From NCBI GenBank assembly GCA_026874595.1, contig CM049314.1:13572729-13636728 (forward strand): DNA of 64,000 nucleotides, given 5' to 3'. Position 1 is the first letter of the stretch. Every line of letters starts with the position of its first letter. The notes under the pieces are model-generated. The model searched no databases and was not told the origin of the DNA. It saw nothing but the letters and a program-made list of their open reading frames with translations. Both the position numbers and the translations under genes were made by a program. Positions 35,858 to 47,886 of this stretch are shown here, one piece after another. Origin of the DNA: Sipunculus nudus (taxonomy: Eukaryota; Annelida; Sipuncula; Golfingiida; Sipunculidae).

Positions 35858-36679
35858 AAAGGATGTGTGCTGAGCAACCATCAGACTGGGACCATTATCT
35901 GGCACCGGTTTTATATGCATAGAGAGATGCCCCTCATGAGTCACTTGGTGGGTTTTTCCCATTTGAGTTATTGTTCGGAAGAACTGTCAGGTGACCCATG
36001 AGGGTACCTAAAGAGCTTTAGACCAAAACATGAATATATCAATATGAGGTCGACCTTAAAGAGATGATGAAAGAAACCTGCGAGTTAGCTCATGAAATGC
36101 TAGGTAAGGCCTCAAATAGGTAAAAGGCATTTTATGATCGGGTACAAAACCAAGGTCGCTAAAGGAGAGCGACAAAGTCCTTGTACTATTACCAATAAAC
36201 AGGAATATATTACTGTTGCAGTGGAAGGGCCCTTATCAAATGTTAGATAAGTTTATCGACTGCGACTACAAAGTGAAGGTAAATCACAAAGAAAAGACCT
36301 TGCATATTAATATCTTGAAAAAGTACATTTCAAGGAACCCGATCATGATCAGACCGTCTCATGTCTATTTCATCTTCAAGGTTTAACTGAGATTACACTT
36401 CCATCAAATGATGTTCTCGTTGAGCTCTGCAGCACTGTACATCCAAATAGTTGGGAATATGAAGGAATGTCTATTATTTCCTCACCAAGTCCGACACGTA
36501 AACAGGGACCAGAGAATGTTTAAATCTGTGACACACTGTTCCCCAAACAGTAACAAGTTGTCATGAGCCCTAGTCCATAAATATGAACATATTTTCACAG
36601 CTTTTCCTAAGGAAACCAATGTCATTGAATGTCACCTCAATATGACATCTCATCATCCCATACGGTCGAAACCAGAGAG

Positions 36680-37025
36680 ATCATGTGGAATGAAATCAAA
36701 GACATGCTTACCCTGGGAGTCATTTAAAGGTCTAACTCCTGTTATGCATCCTCTGTAGTTAAGAATAGAAAGCCAGATGGGTCAGTACTTTTTTTGTATT
36801 ATTATTGCAAATTAAACAAAGTTGTTATGTTTGACCCTGAACCCATGCCAAATCCGGAAGATTTGTTTGCTCATCTGCGTAGTAGTAAGTATTATTCTAA
36901 ACTTGATTTAACCAAGGGTTATTGGCAGATCCCTATGTCAGAAGCCTCAAAGCATATGAATGCATTTGTTACTCCAGAGGGGCAATATCAGTTTAGGAGA
37001 ATGCTAAATTTGTTACATAGATGAC
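36680..37025 (+). pseudogene. reverse transcriptase fragment (Gmr1-like, unit B)
   Basis: Open from 36794 with YCKLNKVVMFDPEPMPNPED and KLDLTKGYWQIPMSEASK. It keeps the Trp that is a stop in unit A. A roughly 60-bp deletion after RRML removes the segment just before the catalytic YIDD, and the frame ends at 37024. Confidence 0.75.
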
Positions 37026-37346
37026 ATTCTTTGCCATACTACCTCTTGGCCTTTACATATAGATCTGCTCACTAGAGTATTCAACATTCTCCCGGAGGAC
37101 AATCTGGCGTCTAAACCAACAAACTGTTGTATTTGGTATACTGATACCAGTTTATTAGGTCATAAAGTTGGGATGGGAAGAATAGCCACTGACCAAGAGT
37201 TGTTGAAAAAAATTCAAAGCAGGGAAAGGCCAACCACCAAAAAGGAGGTAAAATCCCTTTAGGGTTAACGGAATACTATAGAAAGTTTATCCCTAATTAC
37301 GCAGAGGTGGCCGTCCCTTAAACCTCAAGGAAGATCATTTCATCAG

Positions 37347-37640
37347 TTGAAATCTCTGCTGGTCAAGCCATCCAACGTGCAGCTGCCTGATACCTCCAGA
37401 GAATTTATACTGAGAACTGATGCCTCTGTCAAGGGTATTTGTAGTATCTTAATGCAACCCTTGGATGGGACCCTGAACCCTGTAGCATACGCAAGCCGGA
37501 AACTTGTTCGGAGGGAGCAGAATTACGCAACTATTGAACGAGAGGCAATTCTTTGGGCGATAAGCAAGTTTGGCATTTATCTGTTTGGAAGACCGTTTAT
37601 AATTCAAACAGAACATAAACCATTGGTATACATTAATTAG
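37347..37640 (+). pseudogene. RNase H domain (Gmr1-like, unit B)
   Basis: A 97-codon open frame with FILRTDASVKGICSILMQ (first catalytic Asp present), YASRKLVRREQNYATIERE (catalytic Glu region) and QTEHKPLVYIN. It is cut by a stop after YIN where the last part of the domain would follow. Confidence 0.75.
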
Positions 37641-37884
37641 TCAAAATGCCTTTACAAACGCATAATGCGCTGAGCCATGCTCCTGTTAGAATGCTTGTTT
37701 CAAGTTGCTAACAATGGTCCTGATTTTCTAAGCACAGTACCAGCTTGGTAAACTGAAACAGTATATTAACTTGAGTGGCATCTGTCATTATTTGGAAGTG
37801 TATTTACTTAACATTGGTAACATTAAATATGATTGTGTTAATGTATGCAGAAAATGCGAGCATTTTCCTCAATGGGGGAAGGGG

Positions 37885-38540
37885 TGTCACAAGGTTCACA
37901 AACCTGCTATCACTTTGTCGCAAAGGCTTTCATATACAGGTCTCCAAGATTACAAGTCTATTATTTATCCATGTCGATAAGGCAACTGGGTTTTGTTTTT
38001 TATTAATGCTGTACCCAGGGACTTTTGGTTATTTTGTATTGGTCGGGGATGCTCTTGTACTCAGGTATGCGAGTACACTTGTCCTGTTAACCCTGGCAGG
38101 TCCCTTTTTTGCCAGTACATTGACCCCTGCCCAGTCATCCATAGCAAGCTGCTAACACACGGCCTGACTTTCTCATTTTTTCTAGTGAATTAAACATGGG
38201 CTGCACTAATTCATTGTGAGCAGGCTTTGTGGGTTTCAGTGGTCTTTCTTGAGGCAAACTGGACAGCTTGTGAGCTTCATTTGGCAAGACAGTCTTTCAG
38301 GAGAAATATATGTAGGTGGAGCTCACCACTTGCTGTAGCTGGACATTTCAATGATAGGAACTACGGGTCGTTTTATGATATCAAAGGAGACCAGCTGTTT
38401 CATGAACTACTGCCAACATTACAAATTTGAAACACTGACATTTTATTTGCCAAGTTCCAGCATATTTGAACAAGAGTATTTATGAACTGGCTTACTCTTG
38501 GTACACCGGATGGCGAACCCTTGAACTGTGAGATGGGATA
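37885..38540 (+). repeat. 3' LTR (unit B)
   Basis: It follows the polypurine tract gggggaagggg (37874-37884) and starts TGTCACAAGG, which defines the LTR start for the family. The end is uncertain, as in unit A. Confidence 0.75.
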
Positions 38541-40180
38541 CTTACTTGGTCTTATCAGACATCTGATGGTGGATCTGTGAGAGGGGATTTTGTCCTGGTC
38601 TTGGCAGACTTTTGGTGGTGGAGTTGTATGACCGACCAGTGGATGGCCGTTTAGTCGATGTTTGTGGTAAGCCTTTATGCATGTACTGCTAAAAAACCCA
38701 ACAAAACTTAAATTTATGCAGCTCAGTAGATGGTAATGTATGATGATATGGTAATACTGGAAGTTTGCATGTTAAGACTCTGTAGTGTAATTGCTATTTC
38801 AGTCTTGTCAGCATTTCTAAAGGTCCGACTGTATACCTAAAGTTCTGTTGTATACTAGTATTCATACATGTCCTTTTGCTCCTCTATATTAAATGAGAAC
38901 AAATTTAAGAATATAGACTAGATAATTGTTACATAAGAAGTAAAGTAGTACCCCTGACAATATCTGTAGCTTGACTTCAGTATATCAAAGTATATAAGAG
39001 TTAGACATAAAGACATTCGATCTATAAGGGCGACCGAAACAGAATTATTAATCTTTTGGGAAAACAGTGGATTGTTTATTTTAACAGGCTGTGGTCTGTT
39101 TGTTTTGTCTTCCTACTTGCCTTGTGTGATGCCTCTGAAGATACCTACGTAATCTGGGAAATGTCTGCAGGAGACTGATGCCACTCAAATTTCATGTGTT
39201 TTTTATTTAGTGTAAATAAACGTATTAATGAGCCCTTTGAATCTTCTCTTTGTTAAAACCATGCTGGTATGAAAGTCATTCCTTAGAAATTCCTCAAAAA
39301 CTTAAGACACATAAAAGAACCTGAAATCTGATCCTGTTTCAGTTTTTGACTGGAATGTGACCGTGACATAGGTGTCCTGTGTGAATGGTTTACAGCCAGA
39401 TAAATTCCAGTGTACCTTGCGAGGCGTTCTAAGAGAAGAAGCGTCAGGGACACCCCCCCCCCCTCCACGGTCCGGCGCCCCTCCCCATCCCCCACCCCGG
39501 CTTCCCCCAAGGTAGAGTGTCACTTGAACTTAACTTCTCTTTTGAGGCCGACTCTCCAATATCCTATGATGAATTTAAACTTTCGTAAGAACGGCCGATG
39601 TTGTTCCCGGTTAGGTTTCATTACTGAAGGTGGAAAACACTTTCAGCTTTATAAGATAATGTTCCATGTCATTTGAGAAATAAAACAACTTTTTGTCCCT
39701 GTACTACTGGAGTGTTGATAAGCTCGTATATTTAGAGCAAGAGGGAAAATATATTCTCTCCTTTGCGGGTTCTTGTTATAAGCCCGTCACTACTACTGCT
39801 GTAATATTGCTTAGTTTTAACAGTGGTAACAGAAAACAGGAGTATTTGAATCTAGGATATTATCCAGATGAGTGAATTTATAAAACATTCTTGTATATGT
39901 ATTATTAATAAATAGGTAATACGGTTTTATCTTAAAGTGTTTGCTAAGTAATGCTCCTTTAAATTCATGTCATTTCTGAGGAAACTACATTAAGAAAAAG
40001 GGTTTTCCAACACGGCTTAGATTTTAAATATATAAAGGGACTTTGACTCGGATTTGTGGCACTAAAAAAAGAATAAGGTCCTCCGATTAATATCATGCAT
40101 ACACATGTAGAATTAAATGTAATAATTTCCTATTCATTCTAGCTATGCGGATGAAAATATATCGGCAGTAGAATTGCTGC

Positions 40181-40240
<60 letters not shown>

Positions 40241-40258
40241 TATATATATATATATATA
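40181..40258. repeat. (TA)n tract
   Basis: About 75 bp of TA repeat with two interruptions. Absent from unit A. Confidence 0.95.
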
Positions 40259-40835
40259 ATTATAATAATAATTAAACGTTCAGAAAAAAACTGTTCTTTC
40301 AGATACGTAAATTGTTTCTGTATTTATTTGTCCGTGGCAGTAACATATCTAATGCAGGCATTTTTCTGCACGTCTCAGTGGTTCTCACACGCTAATAATT
40401 CCGATTTCATTTCCATTAAATAAGAGATTTGCCAAAAAATACATCCAAATATGGCATTAATTTTAGCGTCCGACCCTTACCATGTCTATGAGAATGACGT
40501 GGCAGAGTGCGGTCAAACATCTCTTGATCTTCTTCAGTGCCCTAGTTTGCTAACGCCATCTATCCATGGCGTGACAAACTATTTAAATGATATAAAATAT
40601 TCTTTTAAATACGGCCGTGTAAGCATTATACACGAAATGAAGTAAATATTCATGATCATGGGAGATAAATATTTATATTATATATTTAGTTAAAGTTTAA
40701 TAAATAAAGAACAATGAATTTCATTTCATACTGAAAATCATATTAAATTACTTCACAACCGATAATAGATTCCACGAATGGAATTTCTTGTTGTTATATG
40801 AGGCATGTTAAATGATGCTCCAAAATGACTGAAAG

Positions 40836-41433
40836 TCATGAAAGCTTAAAACGCTTAAATTTCCCAAGATTTTCGAATGCTGCCATAACGTTTGAGAAAC
40901 TAACAGTTTGACAAAGATCCCAGGTTAAATGTGTAAAGGCTATGCTCTTAAGTAACGTAAGGCGTTTAACGTTTTCTATGCATTCAGTATGGTGAGCTAT
41001 ATCGCTGATATTCTGTCCAGTGTTGATTAATATTTTCATCTGGCATCGTTGATTATCTTTTATATATGAGACTCTGAAACAGTATTGGAAGGTTCTGCAG
41101 TATTGTGTATTGTGCCACAACGGACAAAGGTATCATCCCATGCTGAGTGCAAAGAGAGATTTCTCAAAAGGAACTTGCTGTGTTAGCGTACTCTTATTCC
41201 GAGGATTGACCCTGTAGCCTTAAAAGCATGTGTATTTAAGAAATTTTCTCTAAGGCTACCAAATAACAGCAAAGTAGATTAAAAAAGGGACAGGAAATGT
41301 GTAATTCGCAGTAACTAGAACAAATGCCTTCAAACTCAAGATTGTAAATTGCATCTCGTAGCGCCATCTTAATAATATATCCTACCCACTCCGGCTGAGA
41401 CTGTTGGTACCTACTTGATGTAGACGGGTCCAA
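40836..41433 (-). pseudogene. possible DDE transposase relic (pogo/Tigger-like?)
   Basis: Two minus-strand frames (41236-41433 and 40836-41120) are separated by stops. The second ends with a stretch containing FTHLTWDLCQTVSFSNVMAA, which recalls the C-terminal Trp-Asp-x-Val and Phe-rich helix of pogo/Tigger-type transposases (AWDSVSPxTIxNCF). The same frames are present and more broken at 19445-20040. The resemblance is weak; an unrelated decayed gene is equally possible. Confidence 0.25.
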
Positions 41434-41479
41434 ACTGAATAATGTTGCCCAGCGGGATCACCCCTTGACATGAGAGAGT

Positions 41480-42115
41480 TTTCCGACTGTCAGAGTAGCA
41501 TGTCTGAAAACCTTGTTGACGCTATCACAATGCAAAATTTAAGCTTGACTTTTTCGTTATCTCACACAAGGGTAACTTATTCGCTCTCTCTTCCTTTTTT
41601 CCTGAAAATTGACATACAGGAGAATATTTGGCTGAGAGGGTATGTGAGAAAAGTGCAAGAAAGTCAAAGCTTGGTCAATCTTGGTCTTGGGAACTTCAGT
41701 CATTTTCCATTTTATATATCGCATATGACCCATTTCTTTCCCTCCAAGGAAATGAACTGACTTCTTATGTACCAGATGAATGGAAATAATATCAGTGGAC
41801 GTGTGCTAAACCAGGTATTGTTTAGCTATGTATATATGAGTTAGGTAACTACTTCTTTGGCGTGTTTTGAAAAGTTACATCCTGTTTTCCCCAAAATAAC
41901 TAAGCTTGGATTTTTTGAAGATATATGCAGTTTATGTGGCTAACAGCAAACTTGAACCTGGTGTGTATAATAACGGATCGATTCAACTCGATCGCTGACC
42001 TTGCCGCAAATTCAAAATGGATATTATTATGGTAATGCTAATAAAATGATAGGACAAAGTGTCGACGAAGTCTGGTTTAAACTTCTGCGGAGAGGAAAAG
42101 CAGTCACACATTAAA
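41480..42115 (+). pseudogene. zeta-B: relic of an alpha-like LRR-Ig gene
   Basis: Counterpart of zeta-A. It has PFLSLQGNELTS, a WTCAKP LRRCT piece (the Cys that is Gly in zeta-A is kept here), a broken Ig strand, and a last strand (GQSVDEVWF) before a (TA)n tract. Confidence 0.65.
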
Positions 42116-42123
42116 CAGCGCTA

Positions 42124-42125
<2 letters not shown>

Positions 42126-42190
<65 letters not shown>
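42126..42190. repeat. (TA)n tract
   Basis: About 64 bp of uninterrupted TA. It is followed by roughly 140 bp (42191-42330) not present in unit A. Confidence 0.95.
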
Positions 42191-42192
<2 letters not shown>

Positions 42193-43207
42193 TACCTCAG
42201 TTTTAATAAAATGAAATTAATAGCAACCAGTATTTGTTACTAGTCTCTTTATTTTTTACCATGGAGAATATACATTATAAACTCACTAATGACTCATGAC
42301 AATTTTATAACCCTGCTTTTATATTTGTTTATATACACAACATAACTATGCAGCAGAATATCAATTATGGAGATAAGTACCTTGATAACTCAGTGGACCA
42401 AGTCCACACTGAACTACTGACGTGATGTGGTAGACTGAGAGAAGCATGACCTTATTTGTAACAATAATTTATAATATATATATACCTTTGAACAACATAA
42501 TACCTTTGAACAACAGGAAATTCATGCAAAAATTGAAAAAGCAAAGGATTGTTGGCGTTGATAAAATAAGACATCTGTTTGGTATCAAAACCAGATGATG
42601 TTTTTGTGCGGCTTATCAGATCAGGAAGTATGGGTCATACAAAACATAACAACAGGCGATAGTAATGATTGTTTATTGGACATATTGGTGAATACATATT
42701 AGATCATAATTTACTAAGGAGTAATACGCTTACGAGTCAAAATAATTATACAAAGCGTGAGATTAGAAATCATTTGTCATGTATACCAAAGTGTTCCCCA
42801 ATCACCTCCTCATGCTAATGACGATTAATAAGTGTTTCATGTCTGTTTGAAATATAGCAGTATAATGGTCCCATTGAAAAATAAAATGTTCATTATTTCG
42901 CTGTTTGAAAACCTATGACTGACAGATATATCACAAAGCAAATCTTCTTTCCCTAAGGCCCCGTGCCACATCAGGAAGTAAGATATATTTGTCAAAGAGC
43001 AGATGGGTAAATGATTAAAAAGACAAACCCTTAAGTACGATAAATTACACACTTTCAATAAAACATCAGCATACAGAAGAACAACTGTTGTGTGAACATA
43101 GTCCCCACTGAACCGAGGCAGACAAAGAATACCATTACTGAGGCCGTAAAAGTTAAAGGAAGGATACTGAGTGTGTATGTATAATACCTATATGATTGAA
43201 AATTAAG
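42191..43207. other. spacer upstream of delta-B
   Basis: Equivalent to 20788-21768. No gene is recognised. Confidence 0.45.
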
Positions 43208-44288
43208 ATGAAGATAGTCTTCCTCATTTGTAAACAGTTTCACTCGGTCGTGCAACTGCCACTTGTCCACGGGTTTGCAACTGCACTGAAGATAGAGTGT
43301 CTTGTGCACATCGGGGTCTGACGGATATTCCTGATAACATTCCCCATTCAGTTATGGATCTTGATCTTTCTGATAATCAAATTGTTACGCTGAACATCCA
43401 AGGAAAGATATCTCTCTATTTCCAGAAACTTCTTCTGTTTGACCTCTCCAAGAATATAATTACCGTCTTTGTATCAACTCCATTCGTTCATTTACCAGAA
43501 CTACGATACCTTATCCTGAACAATAACCACATAGCTCAAATTAAGAGAACTGGGCCTTGGCCTGGGAAACTGGAATGGGTAGATCTGAGGAACAACAGCC
43601 TTGTCAATCCAGGATATATTGCAGAACTGCCGACACTTAATTACCTCACGGCCACGGGGAATAATTTCATTTGTGAGTGTAGAACGGATGGCTTTGTGAT
43701 GTCCATGGAAAAAGATATAAATATTGAATGGACCTGTGCTTCTCCGATAAAAATGGCTATTTATAAAAGTCCCTTACATGTAAGATACCAACTTTCTTCC
43801 ACGCTACACGCTAAAGTACCACTAAAAATAGAAAATACCTACTCAATTTAAATGGCATTTATTCTAACTTGACAGCTTGTGTTCATCCAAAAGTCACCTG
43901 GGTTAAATATGAATACAAAGTAGCCTGCTTTGCCAGAGGACTACCGCAGCCACATGTTCGTGTAAGCGGACCAAAAGGGTATATCAGCGGAACCGAAAGG
44001 ATTGTTTTCATGCCAAATAAAAGCGGACGCTACACTTGTGCTGCATTCAACATGATTGGGATCAGTACTGATTCTATATTCGTCTATAATGTACGTCCAC
44101 ATTTGAGGGAAGTGTCTATGATATCCATTTGTGGACTGTTGGTCCTTCTGCTTTCTGTCTCACTATTGATATGCAACTGTGGTTTACTATGGCTCAAACC
44201 TGATTATAGTAGAGAGCTAACATATGGACCAGGTCAAATAAACCCAGAAGAAGTGTTCGATGAGCCTATATATGCAGTTGCAAATTAA
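43208..44288 (+). pseudogene. delta-B: LRR-Ig transmembrane receptor with EPIYA tail, two frameshifts
   Basis: Nearly identical to delta-A but with single-base deletions in the signal peptide (near 43231) and before the Ig domain (near 43848). The reading frame therefore runs in three pieces: 43208-43231, about 43232-43851 (open from 43297 on) and about 43852-44288. The last piece holds the Ig domain (VACFARGLPQPHVRV, GRYTCAAFNMIG), the membrane helix (MISICGLLVLLLSVSLLIC) and the complete tail (LKPDYSRELTYGPGQ, then DEPIYAVAN). The EPIYA codons are at 44262-44276. If the two indels were sequence errors this would be the most complete gene of the family. Confidence 0.85.
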
Positions 44289-44579
44289 TACCTTGCACCT
44301 GAAAACATTGCCCCAAAAGCAACGAGTAAATATGTAATGCTTGTCCAGCACCTGTGACCATATGACCTTTCACGTAGATAGCGTTAACCAATTGAATATA
44401 ACCTTACACAATATCAGACAGGGCGCCGTGGCAAAATTTTATAATTTTACGGTTACGCTTAGATTCTTCCGTTCTGTAATATGGCGTTTTCTTATTATTA
44501 TCATTATACCATATTTATGTGACATTTTGTTAATCACTCAGAGTGTTTCATGATCACTAAACACACACATATATATATA

Positions 44580-44615
<36 letters not shown>

Positions 44616-45114
44616 GAGGGAGAGAGAGGAAGAACGATATTTTGCTAGAAGTATTTGCGGCACGCCTATAATATTGATTCCATTTGTTGTAGAATTATAG
44701 TTTCCTAAAATGAAAGCAGTTTCGCAGCATCTTTAAGTTAACGATACCTGCCATGTCTCTGCCAATAACATGATGCAGTAGGAGCTTAGATGTTAAAGGG
44801 ACGATTTAAAACTGTACAATGTGTTAAAATAAAGTTAATTTTTTCTCTGTTTCATTCTCTGTACAGTATCATTGTGGCTTTAAAGAGTCGATAACATTTC
44901 CATATGGTAGAGAAATGTTCTGACTTAGCACAAAGGAAGATGATATATTGCGTCATTTTGAGTCAGATAGTGTGGTAATACTGTCTTTTATTTACATGCC
45001 CAAAATTATCCTGTAACCGTTAATTAAATATGCACTATAAAATAGGCCAATAACTACGCAATCTCGTCTGTTCCATATGTGCATTATATTATATTATGCG
45101 AGTTATACCAACAC

Positions 45115-45172
<58 letters not shown>

Positions 45173-45357
45173 GAAACCATGAGTAAATAAAGAACTCTCA
45201 GACGAACTAATTTAATTTTAACGAGATAATTCCTGTGTCTGTTTATACTGTTGATAAACATTAAGAGACAGTAAATAGTTTCACATACAATGCTGTGAAA
45301 CATGTAAGCGTAGTTTTACAGTGTTCCCGGGCCGAAGCATATTTATATTAGGTACTA
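44289..45357. other. spacer delta-B to epsilon-B
   Basis: Contains (TA)n tracts at 44575-44611 and 45117-45169. The part equal to 23370-23520 of unit A is missing. No gene is recognised. Confidence 0.5.
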
Positions 45358-45715
45358 ATGCCAAGAGCTGGGTTCCTGATGTCCGGTTTCCTCATTTTAT
45401 TTTCACAAGATACCTCTGGCACTTCGTGCCCGAGGGTATGGGAATGCGGCAGATCTGCGGTTATTTCTAATGGGAGAAATATGACAAGAATTCCTGAAAG
45501 CATTACATACACGGCAAACGTTATTTTTTCTTTCTTGGAACAACATGATAATACTTGCAGCTATAGAACGCTACCCAATTAAGAGTTTTATTCTTTAGTA
45601 GTTTGTCGTTTCCTACAATATCTAACTCTGTCCTCTGCTTCTTTCCGGAAATTGATGGAATAGAACATCTTGTGTTGGATGAGAATACGATCAGTTTGTA
45701 TATGATGTTATAATA
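45358..45715 (+). pseudogene. epsilon-B: alpha-like LRR gene, N-terminal relic
   Basis: Signal peptide MPRAGFLMSGFLILFSQDTS, LRRNT SCPRVWECGRSAVIS (second and last Cys lost), and a one-base insertion in a T run near 45530 that shifts the first LRR. It ends near 45700, next to the inverted-repeat element. Confidence 0.7.
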
Positions 45716-45734
45716 ATATATATATATATATATA

Positions 45735-46792
45735 TGTGAAGGCCCAGATCTTGATCTGGACCAATCGGCGATTGGTCCAGACCAAATCCCGATCGAGGTT
45801 TAGGCCGGACCAAATCTCGATTAGGATCTTGTCTGGACCAATCGCCAATTGGTCCAGATCAGATGCCGATCGGGATTTGGTCGGGTCTAAACCCTGATCA
45901 ATAATGAGTTCCTGTCTTAACTTAATAAGATTCAGGTCAGCCCAAACCTAGATTCAGAGCATGCTGACAGGATGTCTGAAATTACGACAAATCTTAATTT
46001 AGTTTGTTGTCAGTGTTAATTATTCTACCTACATAACTTAAGTAATATTTAAGTTTGAATTAATTGAGTGATTATATTTTTTATAATTATTTTTCAAGTC
46101 CTTGTATTATTTTCCAAGTTTAATTATTATTTCCAGTATTTACATCAGATTGTTTATTAAGTTTTTTATATACCAACTGAACTAGTTAATGCTGACTTAC
46201 TGTGTAAATAAGTGTATATATCTAATGCGTTTTGAAGGTAGAATAAATTGTTACATGGATGACATATATGAGAAATTAAGTATCATATGAAGTTTTCAGT
46301 CCCAAGTTTTCAAATATGGATATTCCTAACTTAAATCAACTTATGAACAGCTGACATTCAAGTGCAAAAACCTGATTTCATGAAAACCAACAATTTATTA
46401 AATCCCTTATCAACATTTTCACCTTTTATACGTATATATTCATATTTTTATTACATACATTAATTTATGAAATTAAAATTTTAACACAACTTGGTTTATT
46501 ATTTTCATGTTTAGGCCGGACTGAATCCCGATCGGTATTTGGTCTGGGAATTGGTCTAGCCCAGATCCTGATCAAGATTTGGTCTGGACCTATTCCCGAT
46601 TGGTCTGGACCATTTGGCGATTGGTCCAGACCAGATCCCGATCGGGATTTGGTCCGGCCTAAACCCCATCGGGATCTGGTATGGCAAGGGCTGGACCAGA
46701 TCCTGATCAGGGTTTAGGCCAGACCAAATTCTGATCGGGATCTGGTCTGGACCAATCGGCGATTGGTCCAAATCGGGATCTGGGCCTTGACA
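45735..46792. mobile_element. 1.06-kb non-autonomous TIR element with palindromic subterminal arrays
   Basis: The left end TGTGAAGGCCCAGATC and the right end (complement of gatctgggccttgaca) form terminal inverted repeats that continue for more than 70 bp. Both sides carry strings of the half-palindromes ggtccagacca, cccgatcggg and ggtttaggccggacc. The centre (about 45905-46510) is AT-rich and non-coding. It lies within a TA tract, so a TA target duplication as in Tc1/mariner-type elements is possible but cannot be proven. Absent from unit A. Confidence 0.75.
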
Positions 46793-47482
46793 TATATATA
46801 TATATATATATATATTTATTATATATATATATATATATATAAGCTTTGTTAACAATATGAATAGTGACCTCTTACTCTCAATTAACGTCTATTCAGTATT
46901 TTAAATTAAATTAAATTACAAATGCAGAGTATTATTCGAGATGTAAGAGCTAAATTTTGAACCATTATTGTTTCATTTTTTTCTAAATATCCGTTGATTA
47001 CCTGTCTTAGAAACAACGGGTTCCAACTAAAACCCTTAATCGGGCCTTGCAACGTATAACGAGATTATGCCAAACAGCAAAAAGATTTCAATAAAGTATT
47101 TCGAGGAAGCTAATTCCGAAATTAAAGAACTGCAGGCTCTGGTTTTACTCGACGGTAAAGCACAGGAATAGAACTGTATTCATCTTGTTCAAATGACAAC
47201 TGTAGTCATAAACGGCACTTTCTAGAAGCTAGGTTTCTCATCCGCTTACCCATTCAGGAAGTAACATGCGAGGGATACTATGTTGTGAATAAATGTTAGG
47301 CCTAATATTACTCAGAACTGCCATATTTACAATTTGTTATGATGATGTCTGATAAATTGTATAAAAGATACCGCCTAGATAACAATAAATGATTCTGTGT
47401 GTTGTCGGAGAGCAGACAGAACGAGAAACCTCCTTGATTATACGGTCAAACCTATGTAAAATAGGCATCCAGGAACCTGTCA
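46793..47482. other. end of unit B, no gene seen
   Basis: A (TA)n tract up to 46840, then sequence matching 24350-24931. No coding sequence is recognised. Confidence 0.5.
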
Positions 47483-47699
47483 AGAAGTCAATACAGGAAA
47501 TATCTTAATCATTATATAAAGAGTACAGTAACGTATTTTAGGTTTTGCCGCCCTACTTTTCCTCATAAAGGTTACATTTCTATTTATGTATGAATATTCG
47601 ACAAGCATTATTTAAGTATAAATAAATAAAATATATACATATGCATACACATTAATTAATCAAATGACTTACTGCGATAAACAACTGCTAGAGTGCTCT

Positions 47700-47886
47700 A
47701 TGGTATGACACCAGGGCCTGGACAGTGGCTGGGTAAAACGCTCGGAACTCTCCGCTGGCGACCCGGATTGGATCCCGGATGTGGCTATGAGAGTGGGTTG
47801 TAGTTGCCCGTCCAAGGCCGGTGGTTTTCTCCGAGTTCTCCGGTTTGCTCCTCCCGTAGAGACTACCAAACGCTATCATCGTAACC
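47700..47886 (+). mobile_element. tRNA-derived SINE-like sequence
   Basis: An A-box-like tggctgggtaaaacgc (about 47727) and a B-box-like ggattggatcc (47765-47775) are followed by a conserved-looking body (gggttgtagttgcccgtcc, ggttttctccgagttctccg) of the kind found in invertebrate SINEs. Units A and B keep only the head (at 4755 and 25345) because the rest is deleted there. Confidence 0.5.

Larger units (their letters stand above)
34144..38540 (+). mobile_element. Gmr1-like LTR retrotransposon, unit B copy
   Basis: Same insertion as in unit A. The 5' LTR (34144-34656) is joined directly to the protease region by a deletion of about 1.2 kb that removed the rest of the LTR and all of gag. Integrase and RNase H are better preserved than in unit A. 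Confidence 0.85.
38541..41479. other. spacer between LTR element and zeta (unit B)
   Basis: Includes a C-rich run at 39460-39492 that is the most GC-rich spot of the window, two blocks absent from unit A (about 39290-39500 and 39610-39840), and a long (TA)n tract at 40181-40258. Open frames at 39693-39875 and 40451-40645 show no recognisable domain. A 200-bp stretch with the latter and the TA tract is also missing in unit A. Confidence 0.35.
25111..47482 (+). repeat. tandem segmental duplication, unit B
   Basis: Second block, about 22.4 kb, collinear with unit A over nearly its whole length and much closer to A than to C. Extra sequence against A: the second half of beta with the start of gamma, two blocks near 39290-39840, and a 1.06-kb inverted-repeat element at 45735-46792. 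Missing against A: the gag region of the LTR element. The closeness to A is also what two haplotypes joined in an assembly would look like. Confidence 0.9.

Noticed and set aside
39410-39676. Proline-rich open frame over the C-rich run
   Set aside because: Composition is due to the poly-C tract, with no homologous frame in unit A and no domain.
46556-46855. Open frame with repeated DQIPIGIWSG-like units
   Set aside because: Produced by the palindromic arrays of the inverted-repeat element, not by a coding repeat.
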